Both the position numbers and the translations under genes were made by a program. Below are positions 16,485 through 23,849 of a DNA stretch of 35,778 nt, one piece after another (the stretch's first letter is position 1; the number at the start of each line of letters is the position of its first letter). Origin of the DNA: Clostridia bacterium (lineage in GTDB: Bacteria; Bacillota; Clostridia; Oscillospirales; CAG-272); assembly GCA_017467815.1 (NCBI GenBank), contig JAFUKI010000070.1:1-35778 (forward strand), read 5' to 3'. The notes beneath the pieces were generated by a model. That model did not search any database. It had not been told where the DNA came from and saw only the letters and a program-made list of their open reading frames with translations.

Positions 16485-16617
16485 ATGTCTTTTTATTCCC
16501 GGAGAAATACGTTATAATATTATAAATATGGATTTATGTTTTTTATGTCTGTTTTTCCGGATGAAATAACGGTATTACATAAATTATTGAATAAACCAAG
16601 AAAGGAACTGACGTCAT

Positions 16618-18246
16618 ATGGCAGAGAACAAAGAAATCCTTGATACTTCTGACATCAGCTTACTTTATCCCGACGCAGACAGCCTGCGGAGACACGCTTC
16701 CGGTGAAGATATTGCAGCTCTGTCCCCGGCTACAGCGGAGCAGCTGGAATTATATTATCTTATGGATCTGAAAAGCTGCGATTTCGGCAGTTTTTATACG
16801 GCGGATCCGGAAGTGATTCTGTACCGGCAGGACACTTTTGGGGATATGATCGCCAATCCCGAACTGTCCCACATCCTGCTGAAGATGATTCCCCTTCTGA
16901 ACGATATCACCGAACTGCGCCGTATGGGTGCGGAATCGGCTGCATCCACGGAAGCCTACCTGTACAGCATTACGGAGGTGGAACTGTACACCTCTCTTCT
17001 GGATCTGCTGAAGAACAACCTTCTCCCACTGGCACCGAAGTTCAAAAGCTCGGCATTCCGTCGTTTTGCGGAACGGATCAATACTCTGACCGCCAGCGAA
17101 TACTACAAGGACCTGAATGAGCGCCTGACGGAACTGACTTCCAGAGTACGCGAGATCAGATCCATCACCATCGGGGTCAATCTGGATGCCCAGCTCCGTG
17201 CGGATAAAGCCGGCGTTCTGTCCATGAACAACGAACCCTTCAAATCGGGGGATCTGCTGGACAAAATGCTCCGTCTGGATTTTAGATCCGATGACATGAC
17301 CTGCATCGCGCCCCTGGTGCCCTTCAAAAAGGGACAGCCGGACAATCAGCAGATGGCACTGTCCAATGCCTTCACCCAGGCAATCAACGAAGTTTTCCGT
17401 TCCTCCATACGTTCCTGGAAGAAAGTAATCCAGATGTATGTACTGGAAAATACCGATTTTCTGATCCGTCTCATGCCGGAGATCGAGTTTGTGACCAAAG
17501 CCACCGAACTGCTTCTGCGTCTGAAGGAAAAGGGGTGTCCCCTCTGCTCCCCGGTGATCGTGCCAATGGCAGAGAAAACCTTTACCGCCAAGGGACTGTG
17601 CAACCCCATCGTAGCTTCCAAACTGGACACAGCCGTGGTTCCCAACGATTTTTCCTTCGATGAAGAAGGGATGATCTATGTACTCACCGGCCCCAACCGC
17701 GGCGGCAAATCCGTTATCACCTGTGCAGTGGGCATTGCCTTCGTCATGGCACAGCTGGGACTTCCGGTTTGTGCGGACGAATGTGTACTCAGTCCCTGTG
17801 ATACCATATACACCCATTTCCCCACCGGCAGTGAAGATACCATTGATAAAGGCCGTCTTGGGGAAGAATGTTCCCGCCTGGGTATGATCTTTGAAAGCAT
17901 TACCGAGGACAGCCTGGTGCTGCTGGATGAATCTCTGTCGTCCACCGGTTCCTACGAAGGTGCATATATCGCTTCCGAGGTACTGCAGGGCTTTTCCATG
18001 GTCGGCTGCCGGGGTATATTCTGTACCCACCTCCACGATCTGGCGGCATCTGTGGACAGGATCAATGAAGCCTGTCTCCCGAAGGGCGGTGTGAAGATCG
18101 ACAATCTGGTTGCCGCCATCGAACAGGGCAGCCGCAGCTTCCGGATCATGCGTACCAAGCCGGACGGAAAGAGCTACGCCAGAGACATTGCGGAAAAATA
18201 CGGTTTGTCACTGGATCATATTATGACAAAAGTACGGAGTAAATAA
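16618..18246 (+). CDS. MutS family ATPase (MutS-like, no mismatch-recognition domain)
   Basis: 542 residues, with the ABC-type ATPase of MutS at the C-terminus: Walker A GPNRGGKS at 358-365, Walker B LVLLDES with D437-E438, and CTHLHDL after it. The N-terminal ~340 residues are helical and resemble the MutS lever/clamp region (domains III-IV). The N-terminal mismatch-recognition domain of true MutS (FxE motif, total ~850 residues) is absent, and so is the Smr nuclease of MutS2. It is therefore a stand-alone MutS-like protein of unknown substrate, not the mismatch-repair protein. The start follows AAGGAA. The next gene begins 60 bases later on the same strand, the first of three more co-directional genes. 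Confidence 0.88.
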   Translation: MAENKEILDTSDISLLYPDADSLRRHASGEDIAALSPATAEQLELYYLMDLKSCDFGSFYTADPEVILYRQDTFGDMIANPELSHILLKMIPLLNDITELRRMGAESAASTEAYLYSITEVELYTSLLDLLKNNLLPLAPKFKSSAFRRFAERINTLTASEYYKDLNERLTELTSRVREIRSITIGVNLDAQLRADKAGVLSMNNEPFKSGDLLDKMLRLDFRSDDMTCIAPLVPFKKGQPDNQQMALSNAFTQAINEVFRSSIRSWKKVIQMYVLENTDFLIRLMPEIEFVTKATELLLRLKEKGCPLCSPVIVPMAEKTFTAKGLCNPIVASKLDTAVVPNDFSFDEEGMIYVLTGPNRGGKSVITCAVGIAFVMAQLGLPVCADECVLSPCDTIYTHFPTGSEDTIDKGRLGEECSRLGMIFESITEDSLVLLDESLSSTGSYEGAYIASEVLQGFSMVGCRGIFCTHLHDLAASVDRINEACLPKGGVKIDNLVAAIEQGSRSFRIMRTKPDGKSYARDIAEKYGLSLDHIMTKVRSK

Positions 18247-18306
18247 CCGAATTTATAAAAGAAGAAAGGACGGGTAACTCTCCTGTATATGCGGGAGAAG
18301 CAAACC

Positions 18307-18795
18307 TTGGCAAAGAATATGAGTGAACTTTTGAGATTGTTGGAAAACGATTCCCGCCTGTCCGCTGAAACGCTGGCGCTGATGCTGGACAAGGAAACGG
18401 GCGACATCAAAAAAATGATCGAGGATTACCAGGATTCCGGTGTAATTCTCGGATATAAGACCCTCATCGACTGGGATAAGGTGGACGATACCCATGTATC
18501 TGCACTGATCGAGCTGAAGATCACTCCCCAGAGAGACAGAGGATACGATCACGTGGCACAGAAGATCTACAATTACCCCGAAGTGGAAAGCCTGTACCTG
18601 ATGTCGGGCAGCTTCGATCTGGCGGTAATGATCGAAGGGCGTACCATGCGTGAGGTTGCTCTGTTCGTTGCGGAAAAACTGGCAACGATCGAGGATGTGA
18701 CCTCTACCGCAACCCATTTTGTATTGCGTCGGTATAAGGATAAAGGTGTGGTATTCGGTGCGATCCCCACTGATGAAAGAGGGAATGTTGTTTGA
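18307..18795 (+). CDS. Lrp/AsnC family transcriptional regulator
   Basis: About 163 residues, with an N-terminal helix-turn-helix (LLRLLENDSRLSAETLALML, then the wing-like GVILGYKTLIDWDKV) and a C-terminal RAM ligand-binding domain (~residues 65-145; SALIELKITPQRD, then SLYLMSGSFDLAVMIEG). Such proteins bind amino acids and regulate amino-acid metabolism genes. Start choice: TTG 18307 has GGGAG nine bases upstream; ATG 18289 is in frame but has its AGGA about 18 bases away; ATG 18319 has none. The stop overlaps the aminotransferase start (TGATG), so the two are translationally coupled. That pairing suggests local control of the aminotransferase or its substrate pathway. Confidence 0.9.
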   Translation: MAKNMSELLRLLENDSRLSAETLALMLDKETGDIKKMIEDYQDSGVILGYKTLIDWDKVDDTHVSALIELKITPQRDRGYDHVAQKIYNYPEVESLYLMSGSFDLAVMIEGRTMREVALFVAEKLATIEDVTSTATHFVLRRYKDKGVVFGAIPTDERGNVV

Positions 18796-19964
18796 TGGAC
18801 TACAGTAAAATACTCTCATCCAATATCCAGTCCGTAAAACCCTCGGGCATACGGAAATTTTTCGATCTGCTGACGGGGATGAAGGATGTTGTAGCACTGA
18901 CCGTTGGTGAACCCGACTTCGTGACGCCGTGGCACATCCGTGTAGCGGCTATCGAAAGTCTGGAAAGCGGCAAGACCTATTACACCTCTAACAGCGGACT
19001 GGCAGAACTCCGGGAAGAAATTGCAAAATATCTGAACAGAAGATTCGATCTCACCTACGACGGTGCCAGCGAAATTGTAGTGACGGTAGGCGGCAGTGAA
19101 GCCATCGACCTGACCATGCGGGCACTGATCGAACCCGGCGATGAAGTGATCGTTCCCCAGCCTGCCTTTGTGTGCTACGGTCCCATTGCGGAAATGGCAC
19201 ACGGTGTACCTGTGTATGTGGAGACCAAAGAAGAAAATCAGTTCAAACTGACAGCGGATGAACTGCGTGCCGCCATAACACCCAAAACAAAACTCCTGGT
19301 TCTCCCGTTCCCCAACAACCCCACCGGTGCCATTATGACAAGGGAAGACCTTACGGCTATTGCGGAAGTTTTGAAGGACACAAACATTATGGTGCTGTCC
19401 GACGAAATTTACGGTGAACTGACTTACGGTAAGGAGCACGTTTCTCCTGCTTCCATCGAAGGTATGTGGGAGAGAACCATTGTGGCAAGCGGATTTTCCA
19501 AGACCTATGCCATGACCGGCTGGCGTCTCGGCTATCTGGCAGCGCCCCAGCCCCTGGCAAAACAGATGCTGAAAATCCATCAGTATGCAATCATGTGTGC
19601 ACCTACCACATCCCAGTTTGCCGCTGTGGATGCTCTGCGGAACGGGGACAATGATGTGGAGAAAATGCGTAACGAATACAACCGCCGCCGCCGTTATCTG
19701 GTAAACGGTCTGCGTTCTCTGGGCATCGAATGTTTTGACCCGGAAGGTTCTTTCTATGTATTTCCGAACATTTCCCAATTCGACATGACCAGCGAAGCGT
19801 TCTGCGAGAAGCTGCTGTATGACTACAAGCTGGCACTGGTACCCGGTACAGCATTCGGTGACTGCGGCGAGGGATTTGTCCGTATCTCCTATGCCTATTC
19901 CGTGGAACATATCTCAAAAGCGCTGGAACGCCTGGAACAGTTTATCAATGACAAAAAGTTTTGA
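18795..19964 (+). CDS. Pyridoxal-phosphate-dependent class I/II aminotransferase
   Basis: 389 residues, the normal length for fold-type I aminotransferases of the aspartate/aromatic group. Motifs in order: LTVGEPDFVTPWHI near residue 33, YTSNSGLAELREEI near 60, VTVGGSEAIDL near 95, FPNNPTGA near 170 (the Asn that contacts PLP), LSDEIYGEL near 198, and SGFSKTYAMTGWRLGY with the PLP lysine K236. The substrate cannot be fixed from sequence alone; aspartate, alanine or aromatic amino acids are possible. ATG 18795 overlaps the regulator's stop codon by one base and is preferred over the TTG one codon earlier. A PHP gene follows 26 bases later in the same operon. Confidence 0.93.
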   Translation: MDYSKILSSNIQSVKPSGIRKFFDLLTGMKDVVALTVGEPDFVTPWHIRVAAIESLESGKTYYTSNSGLAELREEIAKYLNRRFDLTYDGASEIVVTVGGSEAIDLTMRALIEPGDEVIVPQPAFVCYGPIAEMAHGVPVYVETKEENQFKLTADELRAAITPKTKLLVLPFPNNPTGAIMTREDLTAIAEVLKDTNIMVLSDEIYGELTYGKEHVSPASIEGMWERTIVASGFSKTYAMTGWRLGYLAAPQPLAKQMLKIHQYAIMCAPTTSQFAAVDALRNGDNDVEKMRNEYNRRRRYLVNGLRSLGIECFDPEGSFYVFPNISQFDMTSEAFCEKLLYDYKLALVPGTAFGDCGEGFVRISYAYSVEHISKALERLEQFINDKKF

Positions 19965-19990
19965 GCAATGAAGAAAGAAGGTTATCATAA

Positions 19991-21022
19991 ATGTATTTGA
20001 TCCCGCCTCATAAGAAACAGTACAGAGCGAACCTGCATTGTCACAGTGTTCTTTCCGACGGTCACAAAACGCCGGAAGAACTGAAGGAAATGTATAAGGC
20101 AGAAGGGTACAGCATCCTTGCCATTACGGACCATGAACGTCCCGCGCAGCATCAGGATCTTGCGGACGAAGATTTCATCATGCTCACCGGTTATGAATGT
20201 TATATTCGTCCTCATCCCAAGGGAGCGTATGACATCTATGCCTCGGATGTGCATCTGAACCTGTTTGCACGAGACCCCATGAACCTGAAAATGATCTGCT
20301 TCAACGACTGTTACTGCCGTTATGTCAAACGGGATAACGCACTGGATGGTCTGATCCGCGTAGGTTCGGAGCGTCCCCGAGAATACAATACGGAATATAT
20401 CAATGAATACATCCGTACTGCTAAAGAACACGGTTATCTGGTAGCGTATAATCACCCATATGGGTCTATGGAAGACGAGAAAGACATTTTTTCCTATGAA
20501 GGCTTGTTCAGTCTGGAAATCTGCAACTACGGTTCCTATCGGACAAACTATCTTGAGCACTGCGGTGCACTGTACGACAAGATACTCGGGAAGAAAATGC
20601 ATCTTTTCTGTCATGCTGCAGACGATAATCATAATTCTTATCCCGTTGATCATCCAAAAAGTGATTCTTTCGGCGCATTTACCATGATCATTCCGGATGA
20701 ATTTACCTATGACGGTGTGATAAACGCCATGGAAAAAGGGGAAATGTACGCTTCCATGGGTCCTGTATTCCATGAAATATCTTTGGAAGACAATAAGATC
20801 CATATCGAATGTTCCGATGTGGCACATATTTTCGTGTATATGGGAAGTAAAAAACCGAAATACCTTCATGCCGCCGAAGGGGAAGTGCTGACCAGTGCAG
20901 ATCTTGAACTGGATCCGAATGCACGGTATGTCCGTGTTTCCATTCTGGACAGCAAGGGACGCTGGGCGGATACAAGGGGATTTTTCCCGGAGGAGATCGG
21001 CCTGGCTTCTGGAGCGAGGTAA
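19991..21022 (+). CDS. PHP domain-containing protein
   Basis: 343 residues that begin almost directly with the PHP fold: NLHCHSVLSDG (H16, H18), then LAITDHERP, LTGYECY, VAYNHPYGS and FCHAADDNH. These are the expected metal ligands, although the last motif departs from the common xxDAH. No extra N-terminal domain is present, unlike the PHP protein at 10784. The C-terminal 80 residues (HEISLEDNKIHIECSDVAHIF) look like a small beta-domain. The gene is 26 bases after the aminotransferase and has GAAGG nine bases before the ATG, so it is probably the last cistron of the MutS-like/Lrp/aminotransferase operon. The substrate is unknown. Confidence 0.86.
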   Translation: MYLIPPHKKQYRANLHCHSVLSDGHKTPEELKEMYKAEGYSILAITDHERPAQHQDLADEDFIMLTGYECYIRPHPKGAYDIYASDVHLNLFARDPMNLKMICFNDCYCRYVKRDNALDGLIRVGSERPREYNTEYINEYIRTAKEHGYLVAYNHPYGSMEDEKDIFSYEGLFSLEICNYGSYRTNYLEHCGALYDKILGKKMHLFCHAADDNHNSYPVDHPKSDSFGAFTMIIPDEFTYDGVINAMEKGEMYASMGPVFHEISLEDNKIHIECSDVAHIFVYMGSKKPKYLHAAEGEVLTSADLELDPNARYVRVSILDSKGRWADTRGFFPEEIGLASGAR

Positions 21023-21118
21023 CGGAAGAAAAAACGACAGTGTAAGAAGATCGGGCTGTTATTCGGCATATTATACGGAAAAAATATAGATTTTTCTGAA
21101 GAATTGGCGGAAACACTC

Positions 21119-21147
21119 TTGCATTTCTTGAAATATTGTGCTATAAT
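21119..21147 (+). promoter_or_regulatory. Promoter of rpmB
   Basis: TTGCAT (21119-21124), a 17-base spacer and TATAAT (21142-21147), about 55 bases upstream of the L28 start codon, whose leader has GGAGG. Confidence 0.82.
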
Positions 21148-21201
21148 TAGTACTGTTGATTTTTGTATTTCATACTACCAAAAACGGAGGTGTCATAGCA
21201 G

Positions 21202-21387
21202 ATGGCAAAGTGCTGTATTTGCGGAAAGGGTGTAACTTTCGGTCAGAATGTTTCCCACTCCAACCGTAAGACCAACAGAACCTGGAAACCGAACATCCGT
21301 AAGGTCAAAGCAGTAGTTGACGGCTCTCATGTAACCGTTAGCGTTTGCTCCCGTTGCTTACGTTCTGGTAAGGTAACACGCGCTTAA
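21202..21387 (+). CDS. rpmB: 50S ribosomal protein L28
   Basis: A component of the large ribosomal subunit. The 61 residues are full length for the short Firmicutes form. It opens MAKCCICGKG with the conserved SHSNRKTNR and WKPNIRKVK segments. Four cysteines (C5, C8, C49, C52) form two CxxC pairs, so this is the zinc-binding version; many bacteria also carry a zinc-free paralogue. It is monocistronic, between its own promoter and a terminator. The start follows GGAGG. Confidence 0.98.
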   Translation: MAKCCICGKGVTFGQNVSHSNRKTNRTWKPNIRKVKAVVDGSHVTVSVCSRCLRSGKVTRA

Positions 21388-21412
21388 GGCGTGTCCATGA
21401 ATACTGTCATAC

Positions 21413-21438
21413 AAACTCCCGCCAAAACGGGGGTTTTT
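21413..21438 (+). terminator. Intrinsic terminator of rpmB
   Basis: AAACTCCCG (21413-21421) pairs with CGGGGGTTT (21428-21436) with one T-G pair, a six-base loop and a T run at 21434-21438. Confidence 0.88.
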
Positions 21439-21488
21439 GACATTTTATAGGATTTTTTGATGAACAGAGAAGACGATGAGGTATAATT

Positions 21489-22286
21489 ATGTCTGATTTT
21501 TCCGGTATTCCGAAGATCATGCGTGAGGCGGCGAAGATCCTGCTGTCCGCTGAAAATATTGACAGAAGCATCCATGCCAAGGCAGGAGAGCAGAATTTTG
21601 TAACCGATTACGATGTGCGTACGGAAAATATGCTCAGGGAAGCATTTGCAAAACTGCTGCCGGAAGCGGATATGCTGGGCGAAGAAAGTGCCGACACGCA
21701 TCAAATCAGAATTGCGGAAGGTCTGACCCTGATCGTGGACCCTATCGACGGAACCACCAATTTCATCCACGGCTGCCGGTACAGCGCCATTTCCGTAGGG
21801 GTATGCGACAGGGGGAAGATGGTCTACGGTGCCATATATGATCCGTACATGGACGAATTGTTCCGTGCGGAAGCGGGCAAAGGCGCATTTGTGGAAGACA
21901 GAGGTGTACTGACCCCCATAAAAGTCAGCAGCAGAAAACTGGAGGACAGTCTTACCTATTTCGGCACAGCACCGTATTACCGGGACACCCTGTGCAGACC
22001 CACCTTCACACTGCTGGAAAAACTGTTTCATATAACCCGGGATATCCGCCGTTCCGGATCTGCGGCTATGGATCTGACTTCCATTGCCTGCGGGAGAGGG
22101 GATATATTCTTTGAATACCGCCTGTCACCGTGGGATTATGCGGCTGGGTCATTACTGATAACGGAAGCCGGCGGTGAGATCACCCAGCTGGACGGATCCC
22201 CGCTGCGCTTTGATGCGCCCTGTTCCGTATTGGCGGGAAATCCCGTTGCACTTGCAGAATTTCGTGCAGGGAATTATCTGGAATAA
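21489..22286 (+). CDS. Inositol monophosphatase family protein
   Basis: A 265-residue magnesium-dependent sugar/inositol phosphatase. The family motifs are intact: GEES at 64-67, DPIDGTTNF at 84-92, and WDYAAGSLLITEAGG beginning at W215-D216. Members hydrolyse myo-inositol phosphate, fructose-1,6-bisphosphate, or the 3'-phosphate of phosphoadenosine compounds (CysQ-type); the substrate here is not decided by sequence. The leader has GAGG before ATG 21489. It follows the L28 terminator and may use a promoter I cannot see clearly. No intrinsic terminator with a T run follows. Confidence 0.94.
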   Translation: MSDFSGIPKIMREAAKILLSAENIDRSIHAKAGEQNFVTDYDVRTENMLREAFAKLLPEADMLGEESADTHQIRIAEGLTLIVDPIDGTTNFIHGCRYSAISVGVCDRGKMVYGAIYDPYMDELFRAEAGKGAFVEDRGVLTPIKVSSRKLEDSLTYFGTAPYYRDTLCRPTFTLLEKLFHITRDIRRSGSAAMDLTSIACGRGDIFFEYRLSPWDYAAGSLLITEAGGEITQLDGSPLRFDAPCSVLAGNPVALAEFRAGNYLE

Positions 22287-22368
22287 GCGGACTGTTTTTG
22301 GGGGAAGAAAAAACGGAAGATTATCGTCAATTAGAAAATTCTAAACCATTCAATATCACTGTCATTAT

Positions 22369-22396
22369 CCCTTTTTCAAAGTTTTTGAAAAGAGGG
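22369..22396. repeat. Intergenic hairpin
   Basis: CCCTTTTTCAAA (22369-22380) can fold on TTTGAAAAGAGGG (22384-22396) with a three-base loop and one bulge. There is no following T run, so it is not a standard terminator. It resembles the TTTTTCAAAAA-type hairpins that I associate with clostridial intergenic regions. Confidence 0.55.
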
Positions 22397-22410
22397 TGGG
22401 TGGTGCAGTT

Positions 22411-22473
22411 GAGAATTGCTCCGCAAATCTCAAGAATTGCTCCGCAAATCTCAAGAATTGCTTCACAAATCTC
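22411..22473. repeat. Three-copy 21-bp tandem repeat
   Basis: Copies at 22411-22431, 22432-22452 and 22453-22473. The core AAGAATTGCTCCGCAAATCTC is shared in full apart from one base (copy 1 starts GA) and two bases (copy 3 has TTCAC for TCCGC). It sits in the 365-base gap between the phosphatase and M23 genes. The rest of the gap holds the hairpin and an AT-rich stretch with TATAAT at 22588-22593 (no good -35). Confidence 0.92.
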
Positions 22474-22651
22474 ATGAGGGAGAAATACTTTTTCGCAAAA
22501 AGTGTTTCAGAAGATTTATGAAATCATTCTTTGCTCCCCTGCTTAATACACCTATAAAATATAAAAAAGAATTTCTTCCACTGCCTGTATAATTGTGTGC
22601 GGAGTGGCAAAACTAAGGCTGTCATTACGGAACAGGAAAGGAAAGAAATCT

Positions 22652-23422
22652 ATGTCAACACTTACAAGTAAAAAACAAACAAAGGTACTGTATGGTACTT
22701 TGATCGTACTGCTGGCAGCTGTGGCGGTGCTTATGATGTTTACCGGCAATGCCAACCGCAGGGACGAAGCAGATGAAAAAGAAAAGGAAACCAGACAGTC
22801 GGAAACACTGAAAGAAGATACCGGTCTGTTCGGCAGTAAGGAAACAGCGGAAACACCCGAGGAAACCCAGAAGACTTCCGCAGAAACCGGCAAGGCAGAC
22901 AAATCCGCAGAATCCGAAACAGAAAAAACATCCCAGACCAAGGAAGAAGAAACCGCAGCCGTTTCCTCCACTGCCGTACTTCCCGTATTCCATGCACCGG
23001 TGGAAGGGATTGTCCACAGGGGATACAGTATGGAAGTGCCTGTGTTCTCCTATACCATGAACGATTACCGTACCCATGACGGTGTGGACATCGCCTGTAC
23101 GGAAGGGACACCCGTATTTGCAGCGGCAGACGGCGTGATACACAGAATCTGGAACGACCCGTTTATGGGCGTGTCCGTCAGTATCCGGCATGACGGCGAT
23201 GCTGTGACGACCTATCAGGGTCTGGCGGAAACCCTGCCTGCCGGAATTGCGGAAGGTACAGGTGTGAAAGCGGGACAGATGATTGCCGGCGCCGGAAACA
23301 CAGCACTGCTGGAATGTGCGGAAGAAACCCATGTGCACCTGTCCATGACGGTGGGCGGCGAAAGCGTGGATCCGGCGGAATATATGCATCTGACTTTTGC
23401 CGATACCACATACGAGGACTAA
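22652..23422 (+). CDS. Membrane-anchored M23 (LytM-type) peptidoglycan endopeptidase
   Basis: 256 residues from ATG 22652, which has AGGAAAGGAAAG upstream; a longer GTG reading from 22595 has no ribosome binding site. A basic N-terminus precedes one membrane segment (about 12-32). About 75 residues of Glu/Lys/Thr-rich, low-complexity linker follow, then the LytM domain (~110-250). The zinc site looks active: H142-x3-D146 (THDGVDIA) and H227-x-H229 (THVHLS). It resembles sporulation protein SpoIIQ in layout (single helix plus LytM domain), but no SpoIIIAH-like partner gene is nearby, so I do not assign that name. It is monocistronic, followed by a terminator. Confidence 0.9.
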   Translation: MSTLTSKKQTKVLYGTLIVLLAAVAVLMMFTGNANRRDEADEKEKETRQSETLKEDTGLFGSKETAETPEETQKTSAETGKADKSAESETEKTSQTKEEETAAVSSTAVLPVFHAPVEGIVHRGYSMEVPVFSYTMNDYRTHDGVDIACTEGTPVFAAADGVIHRIWNDPFMGVSVSIRHDGDAVTTYQGLAETLPAGIAEGTGVKAGQMIAGAGNTALLECAEETHVHLSMTVGGESVDPAEYMHLTFADTTYED

Positions 23423-23446
23423 CCTGAACCGAAGCGAACAAAACAG

Positions 23447-23486
23447 GACGGAGATGAACTTTTTACGGTTTTTCTCCGTCTTTTTT
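23447..23486 (+). terminator. Intrinsic terminator of the M23 gene
   Basis: GACGGAGA (23447-23454) pairs with TCTCCGTC (23473-23480), an 8-bp perfect stem, followed by TTTTTT at 23481-23486. Confidence 0.88.
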
Positions 23487-23548
23487 CGTTTTAAGAAGAA
23501 AAAACAGACGAAATATTATGATTTTTTGAATTTTTTATCATTTACCTA

Positions 23549-23577
23549 TTGCTTTTTTGGAGAAGATATGGTATGAT
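23549..23577 (+). promoter_or_regulatory. Promoter of the glycine-riboswitch/symporter unit
   Basis: TTGCTT (23549-23554), a 17-base spacer and TATGAT (23572-23577). Transcription would start near 23585, just ahead of the riboswitch. Confidence 0.75.
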
Positions 23578-23601
23578 ATACGGCATAGAAAAAATGAATA
23601 C

Positions 23602-23722
23602 AGACATGTGAAACTGTTGAAAACAGGCGGATATGTCTCTGGAGAAGGCTGATTCAATTCGGCTGCCGAAGGTGGAAGGTCGCAGAAATGCGGCTGAGTC
23701 TCTCAGGCAAAAGGACAGAGCA
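23602..23722 (+). promoter_or_regulatory. Glycine riboswitch, single aptamer with upstream ghost stem
   Basis: The leader carries the conserved glycine-aptamer segments: CTCTGGAGA (23637-23645), GCCGAAGGTGGAAG (about 23665-23678) and CTCTCAGGCAAAAGGACAGAG (about 23700-23720), where CAGAG closes on CTCTG. A hallmark tandem partner is absent. Instead, AGACAT (23602-23607) pairs with ATGTCT (23633-23638) around a CTGTT/AACAG hairpin, which fits the ghost aptamer described for singlet glycine riboswitches (5' ghost, type 2). The downstream gene is an alanine/glycine symporter, consistent with control of glycine transport. Confidence 0.9.
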
Positions 23723-23776
23723 GATTTTTCGTAAGAAATGTTTCTTAACGTAAGAGTTTGAATGTATTTTATCTCC

Positions 23777-23807
23777 GGCGTTGGCAAGACAGCTGACGGC
23801 TTTTTTT
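23777..23807 (+). terminator. Probable riboswitch-controlled terminator
   Basis: GGCGTTGGC (23777-23785) pairs with GCTGACGGC (23792-23800) with two G-T pairs and one mismatch, followed by TTTTTTT (23801-23807). It lies between the aptamer and the symporter ribosome binding site. A hairpin at about 23730-23750 may be the competing or spacer structure. Confidence 0.6.
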
Positions 23808-23849
23808 CTAAAAAATTTTTATCAAAATTTTCAGGAGGTAAAATCAATC

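Noticed and set aside
16610..16617. TGACGTCA palindrome next to the MutS-like start codon
   Set aside because: An 8-bp palindrome is expected by chance and it has no matching regulator in the window.
22411..22473. CRISPR array
   Set aside because: The copies are directly adjacent, with no unique spacers, and no cas genes are present.
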